Of a stretch of 64,000 nt of DNA, positions 20,213-28,770 are shown one piece after another. This DNA is from Pseudomonas sp. ANT_H4. Lineage in GTDB: Bacteria; Pseudomonadota; Gammaproteobacteria; Pseudomonadales; Pseudomonadaceae. The DNA lies in assembly GCF_008369295.1 (NCBI RefSeq), contig NZ_VOBG01000002.1, forward strand, positions 310,001 through 374,000, given 5' to 3'. The position numbers were made by a program, and so were the translations under genes. Position 1 is the stretch's first letter. Every line of letters begins with the position of its first letter. The notes under the pieces were generated by a model. It ran no database searches and was not told where the DNA came from. It saw nothing but the letters and a program-made list of their open reading frames with translations.

Positions 20213-20302
20213 TTGAACACAGCGTTAATCGTCGATGGCCGCCGGTGCCTCGCCCTTCAAGTGGTGAAGTTCGGCCACGAACTGAATGTGGGTAAACCGT
20301 GA
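20213..20302 (+). pseudogene. Probable 3' remnant of the DUF4845 gene
   Basis: In pseudomonads a DUF4845 membrane-protein gene of about 120 codons usually lies between lepB and rnc. Here the whole gap is 199 bp and only a 29-codon frame runs into rnc, ending [13 protein letters not shown]. As I recall the family, DUF4845 proteins end in a similar VVKFDHEF-like segment just before rnc. The first codons (LNTALIVDGRR) do not resemble it. I read this as a decayed 3' end after a deletion; resemblance is from memory, not from an alignment. Confidence 0.4.
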
Positions 20303-20988
20303 GCGTTTCTTTAAGCAGTCTCGAGCGTCAGCTCGGTTACACCTTCAAGGACCAGGAATTGATGGTCCTTGCCCTGACACACCGCAGTTTTGCCGGGCGT
20401 AACAACGAGCGCCTGGAATTCCTCGGTGATGCCATCCTTAACTTTGTTGCCGGTGAAGCCCTGTTTGTTCGCTTCCCTCTGGCCCGTGAAGGCCAGTTGT
20501 CGCGCCTGCGCGCGCGCCTGGTGAAAGGCGAAACCCTGGCCGTGCTGGCCCGGGGTTTCGATCTGGGCGAATACTTGCGCCTAGGCTCCGGCGAGTTGAA
20601 AAGCGGCGGTTTCCGTCGCGAGTCGATTCTGGCCGACGCCCTTGAAGCGCTGATCGGGGCGATCTACCTCGATGCAGGCATGGACATGGCCCGCGAGCGG
20701 GTACTGGCCTGGCTGACCTCGGAGTTCGACAGCCTGACGCTGGTGGACACCAACAAAGATCCCAAGACCCGCCTGCAAGAGTTCCTGCAGTCGCGCGGGT
20801 GTGAGCTGCCACGTTACGAAGTGGTGGATATCCAGGGTGAGCCTCATTGCCGAGTTTTCTTCGTCGAATGTGAAATCACCTTACTGAATGAAAAAAGCCG
20901 AGGTCAGGGTGTGAGTCGTCGTATTGCCGAACAGGTAGCGGCCGCCGCAGCACTGATAGCCCTGGGCGTGGAGAATGGCCATGACTGA
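20299..20988 (+). CDS. rnc: Ribonuclease III
   Basis: A 229-residue double-strand-specific RNase that processes rRNA precursors. The signature [11 protein letters not shown] is at residues 37-47, with further catalytic acids in the [14 protein letters not shown] region; the dsRNA-binding domain occupies about 155-225 ([11 protein letters not shown] to AAAAALIAL). The GTG start overlaps the stop codon of the upstream remnant frame. The gene overlaps era by 8 bp. Confidence 0.96.
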   Translation: MSVSLSSLERQLGYTFKDQELMVLALTHRSFAGRNNERLEFLGDAILNFVAGEALFVRFPLAREGQLSRLRARLVKGETLAVLARGFDLGEYLRLGSGELKSGGFRRESILADALEALIGAIYLDAGMDMARERVLAWLTSEFDSLTLVDTNKDPKTRLQEFLQSRGCELPRYEVVDIQGEPHCRVFFVECEITLLNEKSRGQGVSRRIAEQVAAAAALIALGVENGHD

Positions 20989-21883
20989 TTCAACCGCAAC
21001 TCGCTGTGGCTATGTTGCCATCGTCGGCCGCCCCAACGTGGGCAAGTCCACGTTGCTGAACCACATCCTCGGGCAAAAGCTGGCGATCACTTCGCGCAAG
21101 CCCCAGACCACCCGCCACAACATGCTGGGAATCAAGACCGAAGGCAACATCCAGGCGGTCTATGTTGATACCCCGGGCATGCACAAAGGCGGCGAGAAAG
21201 CCCTCAACCGCTACATGAACAAGACCGCTTCGGCGGCGTTGAAAGACGTCGACGTGGTGATCTTCGTGGTCGACCGCACCAAGTGGACCGACGAAGACCA
21301 GATGGTCCTCGAGCGCGTGCAGTACGTCACCGGCCCCTTGATCGTCGCGTTGAACAAGACCGACCGTATCGAAGACAAGGCCGAGCTGATGCCGCACCTG
21401 AGCTGGCTGCAGGAACAACTGCCGAACGCCCAGATCATGCCGATCTCGGCCCAGCATGGGCACAATCTCGAAGCCCTGGAGCGGGTGATTGCCGGGTATC
21501 TGCCGGAGAACGAGCACTTCTTCCCGGAAGACCAGATCACCGACCGCAGCAGCCGTTTCCTCGCCGCAGAACTTGTGCGCGAGAAAATCATGCGCCAGAT
21601 GGGCGCCGAGCTGCCGTACCAGATCACCGTGGAAATCGAAGAGTTCAAGCAGCAGGGCAAGACCCTGCATATCCACGCGCTGATCCTCGTCGAACGTGAC
21701 GGCCAGAAGAAAATCATCATTGGCGACAAGGGCGAGCGCATCAAGCGCATTGGCACCGAAGCGCGCAAGGACATGGAATTGCTGTTTGATTCCAAGATCA
21801 TGCTCAACCTGTGGGTCAAGGTTAAGGGTGGTTGGTCCGATGATGAGCGGGCATTGCGCTCCCTGGGTTACGGCGACCTGTAA
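20981..21883 (+). CDS. era: GTPase Era
   Basis: A 300-residue GTPase that assists 16S rRNA maturation and 30S assembly. G1 GRPNVGKST is at residues 16-24, G3 DTPGMH, G4 NKTDRI; the C-terminal KH domain includes [14 protein letters not shown]. The ATG at 20981 is preferred (GGAG 7 bp upstream, family N-terminus [16 protein letters not shown]); the ATG at 20975 is two codons earlier. It lies in the rnc-era-recO-pdxJ cluster. Confidence 0.96.
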   Translation: MTDSTATRCGYVAIVGRPNVGKSTLLNHILGQKLAITSRKPQTTRHNMLGIKTEGNIQAVYVDTPGMHKGGEKALNRYMNKTASAALKDVDVVIFVVDRTKWTDEDQMVLERVQYVTGPLIVALNKTDRIEDKAELMPHLSWLQEQLPNAQIMPISAQHGHNLEALERVIAGYLPENEHFFPEDQITDRSSRFLAAELVREKIMRQMGAELPYQITVEIEEFKQQGKTLHIHALILVERDGQKKIIIGDKGERIKRIGTEARKDMELLFDSKIMLNLWVKVKGGWSDDERALRSLGYGDL

Positions 21884-21897
21884 TACGCTGCTTCCCC

Positions 21898-21999
21898 CTG
21901 TAGGAGCGAGCTTGCTCGCGAAAAACGTTAACGATGACGCGTTCTTTCTGAATAGGCGTGTCGTTCTCAGGTTCTTCGCGAGCAAGCTCGCTCCTACAG
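21898..21999. repeat. REPIN, family 1, inserted between era and recO
   Basis: A perfect pair: CTGTAGGAGCGAGCTTGCTC at 21898 and GAGCAAGCTCGCTCCTACAG at the far end, about 60 bp between. It separates era from recO inside the cluster. Confidence 0.95.
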
Positions 22000-22043
22000 T
22001 GATGCCCATCGCTTTGAAGACCGTGTTCCCTCAGCGAGCCCCC

Positions 22044-22733
22044 ATGTCTCAATCCCCACCCACCGGCCAGCCCGCTTACGTCTTGCACAGCCGTGCCTAC
22101 CGTGAAAACAGCGCGTTGGTGGACTTCCTCACGCCACAAGGTCGCCTGCGGGCGGTGTTGCGCAGTGCGCGGGGCAAGGCGGGGACGCTGGCGCGACCAT
22201 TCGTGGCCCTGGAAGTGGAGTTTCGCGGACGCGGCGAGCTGAAAAACGTCGGCCGCATGGAAAGCGCCGGGGCTTCCAACTGGCTCAATGGCGAAGCGCT
22301 GTTCAGCGGCCTCTACCTCAACGAACTGCTGATTCGCCTACTGCCCGCTGAAGACCCGCACCCCGCCGTTTTCGATCACTACGCCGCCACCTTACTGGCC
22401 CTGGCCGAAGGCCGCCCCCTGGAGCCGTTGCTGCGGGCTTTCGAGTGGCGCCTGCTGGACGACTTGGGCTACGGCTTCGAACTGAGCCAGGACCTGCACG
22501 GCGACCCCATCGCCGCCGACGGTATGTATCGCCTGCAGGTGGACGCGGGTCTAGAACGGGTCTACCTGCTGCAACCCGGCCTTTTTCAGGGCACTGAGCT
22601 GCTGGCCATGGCCGAGGCCGACTGGACCGCTCCCGGCGCCCTGTCTGCCGCCAAGCGTCTGATGCGCCAGGCCCTGGCCGTGCACTTGGGTGGTCGGCCG
22701 CTGGTCAGTCGCGAGTTGTTTCGAAAGCCCTGA
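22044..22733 (+). CDS. recO: DNA repair protein RecO
   Basis: A 229-residue recombination mediator that loads RecA with RecF/RecR on SSB-coated DNA. The OB-fold N-domain ([20 protein letters not shown]) and the helical C-domain are visible. The ATG at 22044 starts [16 protein letters not shown]; the frame is open further back through the REPIN, but that stretch is repeat-derived. No clear ribosome site is seen (AGCGAGCC). Confidence 0.93.
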   Translation: MSQSPPTGQPAYVLHSRAYRENSALVDFLTPQGRLRAVLRSARGKAGTLARPFVALEVEFRGRGELKNVGRMESAGASNWLNGEALFSGLYLNELLIRLLPAEDPHPAVFDHYAATLLALAEGRPLEPLLRAFEWRLLDDLGYGFELSQDLHGDPIAADGMYRLQVDAGLERVYLLQPGLFQGTELLAMAEADWTAPGALSAAKRLMRQALAVHLGGRPLVSRELFRKP

Positions 22734-22785
22734 CATCCCCGTGTATGCTGTGCAGCGATTCCTTCCCTCTTCAGGAGCGCTTTTC

Positions 22786-23529
22786 GTGACCACCAGCAAT
22801 CGCATTCTTCTCGGCGTGAACATCGACCACGTAGCCACCCTGCGCCAGGCACGGGGCACCCGTTACCCTGATCCGGTCAAGGCCGCGCTGGATGCCGAGG
22901 AAGCGGGCGCCGACGGCATCACCGTGCACCTGCGCGAAGACCGCCGGCACATCCAGGAGCGCGACGTGCTGCTGCTCAAGGACGTGCTGCAAACCCGCAT
23001 GAACTTCGAAATGGGCGTCACCGAAGCAATGATGGTGTTCGCTGAGCGTATTCGTCCGGCGCATATCTGCCTGGTCCCGGAAACCCGTCAGGAATTGACC
23101 ACCGAAGGCGGCCTGGACGTTGCCGGCCAGGAAGCACGGATCAAGGCGGCGGTTGAGCGCCTGGCGACGATCGGTTGTGAAGTCTCGTTGTTCATCGACG
23201 CTGATGAGCGGCAGATCGAGGCCTCTAAACGCGTCGGCGCCCCGGCCATTGAGCTGCACACTGGCCGTTACGCCGACGCCACTACGCCGACCGAAGTCGC
23301 CGATGAGTTGCAGCGCATCGTCGACGGCGTGGCCTGTGGTCTTGCCCAAGGCCTGATCGTTAACGCTGGCCATGGCCTGCACTACCACAACGTCGAAGCG
23401 GTGGCTGCGATCAAGGGCATCAACGAGCTGAACATCGGCCATGCCCTGGTGGCCCACGCGCTGTTCGTCGGTTTCAAAGGCGCGGTCGCCGAGATGAAAG
23501 CCCTGATTCTGGCTGCTGCCAAGGCCTGA
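22786..23529 (+). CDS. pdxJ: Pyridoxine 5'-phosphate synthase
   Basis: A 247-residue TIM-barrel enzyme that makes pyridoxine 5'-phosphate from 1-deoxyxylulose 5-phosphate and 3-amino-1-hydroxyacetone phosphate in DXP-dependent vitamin B6 synthesis. Motifs are [19 protein letters not shown] at the N-terminus, [13 protein letters not shown], and [10 protein letters not shown] with catalytic His. The start is GTG at 22786, with CAGGAG 8 bp before it. Confidence 0.96.
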   Translation: MTTSNRILLGVNIDHVATLRQARGTRYPDPVKAALDAEEAGADGITVHLREDRRHIQERDVLLLKDVLQTRMNFEMGVTEAMMVFAERIRPAHICLVPETRQELTTEGGLDVAGQEARIKAAVERLATIGCEVSLFIDADERQIEASKRVGAPAIELHTGRYADATTPTEVADELQRIVDGVACGLAQGLIVNAGHGLHYHNVEAVAAIKGINELNIGHALVAHALFVGFKGAVAEMKALILAAAKA

Positions 23530-23632
23530 AAACGCCACTGCGGCAACCCGCGCCCTTACTGTTTCGCATTTGCGGGTGTATCGTATTTGCCCTTTGCGGG
23601 TCTCGGACCCGCGGTAGATACGTGAGGTTGTT

Positions 23633-25012
23633 GTGTCCCTATCCTTTTCCCGTCGACAAATCCTCGGTGGTCTTGCAGGTTGTGCAGTGGTTGGCGTCGG
23701 TGCCGGTGGCGCCTACCGCTACTGGCTGGGGAAAATGGCAGACGCCGAGGCGGGTCACGATTACGAGCTGATCGCAGCACCCCTGGATGTGGAATTGGTA
23801 CCCGGGCACAAGACCCAAGCCTGGGCCTTTGGCCCATCGGCGCCGGGCACCGAGTTGCGGGTGCGTCAGGGCGAATGGCTGCGGGTGCGCTTTATCAACC
23901 ACCTGCCGGTTGCTACCACCATCCACTGGCACGGCATTCGCCTGCCGCTGGAAATGGATGGCGTGCCCTACGTTTCGCAACTGCCGGTGTTGCCGGGCGA
24001 GTATTTCGATTACAAATTTCGCGTGCCCGACGCCGGCAGCTACTGGTATCACCCCCATGTGAACAGCAGTGAAGAGCTGGGCCGTGGCCTGGTGGGCCCG
24101 CTGATCATCGAAGAGCGCGAGCCCACCGGTTTCAAGCACGAATGCACCCTGAGCCTGAAAAGCTGGCACGTGGACGAAGAGGGCGCCTTTGTTGTCTTCA
24201 GCATTCCCCGTGAAGCAGCCCGTGGTGGCACCGCTGGGCGCTTGTCGACCATCAATGGTGTGTCCCAGGCAGTGATCGACCTCCCGGCCGGGCAGATCAC
24301 CCGTGTGCGGCTGCTCAACCTCGACAATACCCTGACCTATCGCCTCAACATCCCCGGAGTTGAAGCGCAGATCTATGCGCTGGACGGCAACCCCATCGAG
24401 CCCCGGCCCTTGGGCAAGGAATACTGGCTGGGGCCGGGCATGCGCATTTGTCTGGCAATCAAGGCACCGGCTGCTGGAGAAGAATTGTCGATCCGTAACG
24501 GCCCGGTGCGCCTTGGCACGTTCCGTTCGGTGGTCAACACTGACGCGCCCACCGAGTGGCCGCCCGCGCTGCCGGCAAACCCGATTGCCGAGCCGGACCT
24601 GGCCAATGCCGAGAAACTCAACTTCAATTTCGAATGGGTGGGTTCGGTGTCGGTGAATGTCGACAATAAGCCGCCAAGCCTGTGGCAGATCAACGGGCAG
24701 GCCTGGGATATCACCGACAAGACCTGCGCCGACCGCCCGATTGCCAAGCTTGAAAAGGGCAAGAGCTACATTTTCGAATTGAAGAATATGACCCAGTACC
24801 AACACCCGATCCACTTGCACGGCATGAGTTTCAAGGTCATCGCCTCGAACCGGCACAAGGTCATCCCGTACTTCACCGACACCTACCTGCTGGGCAAGAA
24901 CGAACGCGCCCGCGTGGCCCTGGTGGCGGATAACCCTGGTGTGTGGATGTTCCACTGCCATGTGATCGACCACATGGAAACCGGCCTGATGGCCGCCATC
25001 GAGGTGGCGTGA
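23633..25012 (+). CDS. Periplasmic multicopper oxidase
   Basis: A 459-residue laccase-type oxidase. The N-terminus SFSRRQILGGLAGCAVVGVG is a twin-arginine signal. All four copper motifs are present: HWHGIR, YWYHPHV, HPIHLHG and the type-1 centre WMFHCHVIDHMETGL. The start is GTG at 23633. Its stop overlaps the tadA ATG (ATGA), so they are co-transcribed even though their roles look unrelated. Likely roles are metal or phenol oxidation in the periplasm; the substrate is unknown. Confidence 0.9.
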   Translation: MSLSFSRRQILGGLAGCAVVGVGAGGAYRYWLGKMADAEAGHDYELIAAPLDVELVPGHKTQAWAFGPSAPGTELRVRQGEWLRVRFINHLPVATTIHWHGIRLPLEMDGVPYVSQLPVLPGEYFDYKFRVPDAGSYWYHPHVNSSEELGRGLVGPLIIEEREPTGFKHECTLSLKSWHVDEEGAFVVFSIPREAARGGTAGRLSTINGVSQAVIDLPAGQITRVRLLNLDNTLTYRLNIPGVEAQIYALDGNPIEPRPLGKEYWLGPGMRICLAIKAPAAGEELSIRNGPVRLGTFRSVVNTDAPTEWPPALPANPIAEPDLANAEKLNFNFEWVGSVSVNVDNKPPSLWQINGQAWDITDKTCADRPIAKLEKGKSYIFELKNMTQYQHPIHLHGMSFKVIASNRHKVIPYFTDTYLLGKNERARVALVADNPGVWMFHCHVIDHMETGLMAAIEVA

Positions 25013-25509
25013 TGCGCCAGATTCGCCCAATGGCGATTATTGATCGTAGCCGCGACCAGGACTTCATGCGCGAAGCGCTGACCCTCGCCGCCCAAGGCGC
25101 GGCGCTCGGCGAAGTGCCGGTGGGCGCGGTGTTGGTGCAGGACGGTGAAATCATTGGCCGAGGCTTCAACTGCCCTATCAGTGGCAACGACCCCAGTGCG
25201 CATGCCGAGATGGTCGCCATCCGCGCGGCTGCCCAGGCGGCGAGCAATTACCGCCTGCCGGGCAGCACCCTCTACGTGACGCTGGAACCGTGCAGCATGT
25301 GCGCCGGCTTGATCGTCCATTCGCGTATTGCGCGGGTGGTGTACGGTGCGCTGGAGCCAAAAGCCGGGATCGTGCAAAGCCAGGGGCAGTTCTTTACCCA
25401 GGGTTTTCTCAATCATCGGGTGCTGTTTGAAGGCGGGGTGCTGGCTGAGGAATGCGGGACGGTGTTGAGTGAGTTCTTCAAGGCGCGAAGAGCCAACCCC
25501 CCCGGTTGA
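25012..25509 (+). CDS. tadA: tRNA-specific adenosine deaminase TadA
   Basis: A 165-residue zinc deaminase converting A34 to inosine in tRNA-Arg. The zinc site is HAEM (His ligand and catalytic Glu) plus PCSMCAG (two Cys). The start used is the ATG overlapping the multicopper-oxidase stop; a start at 25030 (MAIIDRSRD) is also possible. The C-terminus extends to KARRANPPG. Confidence 0.95.
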   Translation: MRQIRPMAIIDRSRDQDFMREALTLAAQGAALGEVPVGAVLVQDGEIIGRGFNCPISGNDPSAHAEMVAIRAAAQAASNYRLPGSTLYVTLEPCSMCAGLIVHSRIARVVYGALEPKAGIVQSQGQFFTQGFLNHRVLFEGGVLAEECGTVLSEFFKARRANPPG

Positions 25510-25521
25510 TCGTTATATTCT

Positions 25522-25620
25522 CGTAGCAGCTGCCGAGCGCCAGCGAGGCTGCGTCGGCAGCACCCATTAATGCGCGGTACTCGCCACGCAGCCTCGCCCC
25601 GGCTCGACAGCTGCTACGGG
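25522..25620. repeat. REPIN, family 2 (GTAGCAGCTG-CGAG)
   Basis: CGTAGCAGCTGCCGAGC at the left and GCTCGACAGCTGCTACG inverted at the right, with inner GCGAGGCTGCG/CGCAGCCTCGC also paired. Lies between the convergent tadA and cmoB. Confidence 0.88.
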
Positions 25621-25626
25621 GGGAGA

Positions 25627-26583
25627 TTACTTGCGGGCGACGATAACGGCGCGCATCGGCGCCGGCAGCCCTTCGATAGTCTTGCTGTGATCTTCGGGGT
25701 CGAGGAAGTCGCTCAGGGACTGAAACTTCATCCACTGCGTGCCACGTTGTTCCTCGACTGTGGTTACGCTCACATCCACACAGCGCACATCACTGAAGCC
25801 AGCACGGCGCAGCCACAGCATCAGCGCCGGCACCGACGGCAGGAACCACACGTTGCGCATCTGCGCATAACGGTCTTCCGGCACCAACACTTGCTGCTGA
25901 TCGCCTTCAATCACCAGGGTTTCCAGCACCAACTCGCCGCCCTTGACCAGGCAGTCCTTGAGCGCCAGCAAATGCTCGATGGGTGAACGACGGTGGTAAA
26001 ACACACCCATGGAAAATACTGTGTCGAAGCCTTCCATGTTCGGCGGCAGGTCTTCGAAGGGAAACGGCAAGTGCCAGGCATTCGGCGCGCACAGGTAACG
26101 CTGCACCGCCTGGAACTGGCAGAAGAACAGCCAGTTCGGGTCGACGCCAATCACGCTGTCGGCTCCGGCACCCAGCATGCGCCACATGTAATAGCCGTTG
26201 CCGCAACCGACATCGAGGATGCGCTTGCCCTTGAGGTCCAGGTGCGGGGCCACTCGTGACCACTTCCAGTCCGAGCGCCATTCGGTGTCGACATGCACGC
26301 CAAACAGGTCGAAAGGCCCTTTGCGCCACGGGCATAGGCCCATCAACGCGGTACGCATTTGTACGCGGGTTTCGTCGTCGCAATCAGTGTCGAGGATCAG
26401 GCCGTTCAGCAGGTCAATTTCGCTGGGCATGATCTTCGGCAACGCATCCAGCGCACCTTGCCAGCGCTCCAGGTCGCCATGACCCTTTTCCATCTTGCTA
26501 TCGAGTTGCGCTTGCAGGCCTTGGGCCCATACAGCCAGGGGAGTGCCGACTAGGTGGCGGGCGAGGGGAGACAGATCAATCAT
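25627..26583 (-). CDS. cmoB: tRNA U34 carboxymethyltransferase
   Basis: A 318-residue enzyme that transfers the carboxymethyl group of carboxy-SAM to 5-hydroxyuridine 34, giving cmo5U. The Rossmann motif [16 protein letters not shown] is near residue 125 and [11 protein letters not shown] near residue 195. The start codon overlaps the cmoA stop by 4 bp, as expected for a pair that makes and uses carboxy-SAM. Confidence 0.95.
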   Translation of the reverse strand: MIDLSPLARHLVGTPLAVWAQGLQAQLDSKMEKGHGDLERWQGALDALPKIMPSEIDLLNGLILDTDCDDETRVQMRTALMGLCPWRKGPFDLFGVHVDTEWRSDWKWSRVAPHLDLKGKRILDVGCGNGYYMWRMLGAGADSVIGVDPNWLFFCQFQAVQRYLCAPNAWHLPFPFEDLPPNMEGFDTVFSMGVFYHRRSPIEHLLALKDCLVKGGELVLETLVIEGDQQQVLVPEDRYAQMRNVWFLPSVPALMLWLRRAGFSDVRCVDVSVTTVEEQRGTQWMKFQSLSDFLDPEDHSKTIEGLPAPMRAVIVARK

Positions 26584-27323
26584 GGCAGGGCAATCAACGA
26601 GGCAAAGTTAAGACACTGGAACCACGGCACGACTTTCGAGAACCCGGCGGCCAGCAGGCGTTCGCGGTGTTCTTCGAGGCTGTCGGGCTTCATGATGTTT
26701 TCGATGGCGCTGCGCTTCTGGGCGATTTCCAGTTCGCTGTAGCCGTTGGCGCGTTTGAAGGCGATGTGCAGGTCGGTCAGCAGTGCGTGTTCTTCAAGGT
26801 CGTTGAAACGCAGCTTTTCCGAGAGGATCAGCGCACCACCGGGCAGCAATGACTGACGAATTCGCCCGAGCAATGCCAGGCGCTCTTCGGGGGCGATAAA
26901 TTGCAGGGTGAAATTCAGCGCCACCACCGAAGCCGGCTGGAATTGCAGTGCGAGGATATCGCCCTCGATCACCTCCACCGGCAGCAGTTCCTGGAACATC
27001 GAGTCCTGGCCGTTGAGGTATTCCCGGCACCGTTCGACCATCGCCGCAGAGTTATCCACAGCGATTACCCGGCAACCGTCCGTGCGTACGTGTCGGCGCA
27101 GCGCCTGGGTCACCGCGCCGAGGGACGAGCCCAGGTCGTAGAGCACGCTACCCGGCTGGGCGAACTGCGCTGCCAGCACGCCAAGGTTCTCGACAATGGT
27201 CGGGTAACCGGGCACCGAACGCTTGATCATGTCCGGGAACACCCGCACCACGTCTTCGTTGAAGGCGAAGTCCGGCACTTGGGGCAAGGGCTGGGCGAAT
27301 AGACGATCGGGTTCTTTGCTCAC
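26580..27323 (-). CDS. cmoA: Carboxy-SAM synthase
   Basis: A 247-residue enzyme making carboxy-S-adenosylmethionine from SAM and prephenate. Motifs are the N-terminal [22 protein letters not shown] and the SAM site [15 protein letters not shown]. It is the first gene of the cmoA-cmoB pair; a REPIN lies about 100 bp upstream of it. Confidence 0.95.
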   Translation of the reverse strand: MSKEPDRLFAQPLPQVPDFAFNEDVVRVFPDMIKRSVPGYPTIVENLGVLAAQFAQPGSVLYDLGSSLGAVTQALRRHVRTDGCRVIAVDNSAAMVERCREYLNGQDSMFQELLPVEVIEGDILALQFQPASVVALNFTLQFIAPEERLALLGRIRQSLLPGGALILSEKLRFNDLEEHALLTDLHIAFKRANGYSELEIAQKRSAIENIMKPDSLEEHRERLLAAGFSKVVPWFQCLNFASLIALP

Positions 27324-27428
27324 GGCTGTTCCGGCGACGAAGGGGGAAAAGCGGGCATTTTAGCCAAGTTGGCTTTGGGATGCGCGGGTTGTCTGATGGA
27401 ACGCCGACGCGGTAATTCCCCACTGCCC

Positions 27429-27530
27429 CTGTAGGAGCGAGCTTGCTCGCGAAAAACGCCAACGATAACGCGGGAATCTGGATTAACGCGGTGCTGCTGC
27501 GTTCTTCGCGAGCAAGCTCGCTCCTACAGG
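27429..27530. repeat. REPIN, family 1, supplying a stop codon
   Basis: CTGTAGGAGCGAGCTTGCTC and its inverted tail, about 60 bp apart. On the minus strand the right-hand CTGTAG contains the stop codon of the neighbouring lysoplasmalogenase gene (27524-27526). Confidence 0.95.
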
Positions 27531-28168
27531 GGGGCGGGTTGTTTCTGATGAAAGGCGGAGGCGGTAATTCCCCACTGCCCTAGCCAGTAGCTGATGATCA
27601 GCAAATACGGCGCTGCCTCAAACGTCACCACAAAGCGATTGATCCCGATCAGCGTGTCAGAAAACACAAACGCCGCCGCGCCCACCGCCGCCAGTTGCGC
27701 CGAGCGCTTGGGCACGTCGCTGCCCAAGCGTGCCAGCGCCCGCCAGAGCATGGCGCTGATTACCAAGGCGTAAATCACCACAGGCACCAGCAATGGCCCC
27801 AGGCCATGGGAAATCAGAATACTCAGCAAGATCGCGCCCACTACCAGCGCCAACACCAACGGCAACAGTGCCGGGCGGCGGCAATCGCTTAAGTAGGCTT
27901 TCAAATACGCCAGGTGGGCGAACAGGAAGGCGCCGAGGCCAAAGATGAACAGGTCGCCGGGCCACGCCAGCAGCACATCACCCACCAGGGAAAAAATCAG
28001 GCCCAGGCTGATCCAGCGTCGATAGTCGCTGGGCGGCGCGTCATGCAGCCAGCCCAGCAGCGCCAGCACCGGCAAGGGTTTGACCAACAGACAGAGCAGG
28101 GTGGCGTGGGTGTTCAGGCCGTACATGAAAGTGGCGGCACCCATCAGCGCGAGAATCAGCCAAGGCAT
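27524..28168 (-). CDS. YhhN/TMEM86-family lysoplasmalogenase
   Basis: A 214-residue polytopic membrane protein with about eight hydrophobic helices. Family features are LLCLLVKPLPVLALLGWLHD, FSLVGDVLLAWPGDLFIFGLGAFLFAH (two conserved acidic residues) and VFSDTLIGINRF. Characterised members hydrolyse the vinyl-ether bond of lysoplasmalogens; the bacterial substrate is uncertain. The last codons read into a REPIN that supplies the stop. The chagasin-like gene lies 1 bp upstream, so the two are one unit. Confidence 0.88.
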   Translation of the reverse strand: MPWLILALMGAATFMYGLNTHATLLCLLVKPLPVLALLGWLHDAPPSDYRRWISLGLIFSLVGDVLLAWPGDLFIFGLGAFLFAHLAYLKAYLSDCRRPALLPLVLALVVGAILLSILISHGLGPLLVPVVIYALVISAMLWRALARLGSDVPKRSAQLAAVGAAAFVFSDTLIGINRFVVTFEAAPYLLIISYWLGQWGITASAFHQKQPAPL

Positions 28169-28169
28169 A

Positions 28170-28562
28170 TCAGTTCACCGTAATGGCGCAGTCGAAGGTC
28201 TCCACCGGGTTTACTTCCGGGGCCCAGGGTTGCTGGGAGGTCAGGCGTAAACGGCCTTCGCCTGCGGCAACGGCCTGGAAGCGCCATGTGGATTGCCCGG
28301 CTGCGCCCACCACTCCGGCGTTTTCGGGGTTGCTGTAGACCTCGGGACTGAGGCTGCGCAGCACGCCGCCAGCCGAATCCTGGATGGCCCAGCGGTAACC
28401 GGTGGTGGGGTTGCTGGGTAAGGTGAGAATCAGGGTTTGCCCGGTTTTGAGTTGGAGCGGGCAGGCGCTCTGTTTTTCCAAAGTGACGTTTTGCTTCGGT
28501 GCACTGGCGCACGCGGCGAGCAAGGCAAGGCTCAGGGGAAGCAGCAGACGGGCAGCGGTCAT
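28170..28562 (-). CDS. Chagasin-family (I42) protease inhibitor, lipoprotein
   Basis: About 130 residues. The lipobox LALLAACAS gives a likely lipoprotein signal peptide. The mature part has the inhibitor loop NPTTGYRW, the hallmark of chagasin/amoebapsin inhibitors of papain-type cysteine proteases. The start used is the ATG at 28562 (MTAARLLLPL); another ATG lies at 28577. Acting from the outer or inner membrane, it may protect against host or competitor proteases (inference). The lysoplasmalogenase gene follows after 1 bp. Confidence 0.87.
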   Translation of the reverse strand: MTAARLLLPLSLALLAACASAPKQNVTLEKQSACPLQLKTGQTLILTLPSNPTTGYRWAIQDSAGGVLRSLSPEVYSNPENAGVVGAAGQSTWRFQAVAAGEGRLRLTSQQPWAPEVNPVETFDCAITVN

Positions 28563-28649
28563 GGGGGCTCCATTCATTCACGACGAAGGGCGAGCATAAC
28601 CGAAGATGAGACAAGGTGTGACAAGAGGGAGGTCCGACAGGTCGCTTTC

Positions 28650-28766
28650 CTGTAGCAGCTGTCGAGCCCCAGCGAGGCTGCGTCAGGCGCGACGCGGTGT
28701 CGTGCCTGGCTCGGAGTCGGTGGTGCTGCCAACGCAGCCTCGCTGGAGCTCGACAGCTGCTACGGG
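28650..28766. repeat. REPIN, family 2
   Basis: CTGTAGCAGCTGTCGAGC at the left; GCTCGACAGCTGCTACGG inverted at the right, the same family as 25522-25620, immediately after the asrA-like lon stop. Confidence 0.9.
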
Positions 28767-28770
28767 TTAC

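Noticed and set aside
20213-20302. Independent small protein ahead of rnc
   Set aside because: Too short, starts with TTG and has no ribosome site; a gene remnant fits better.
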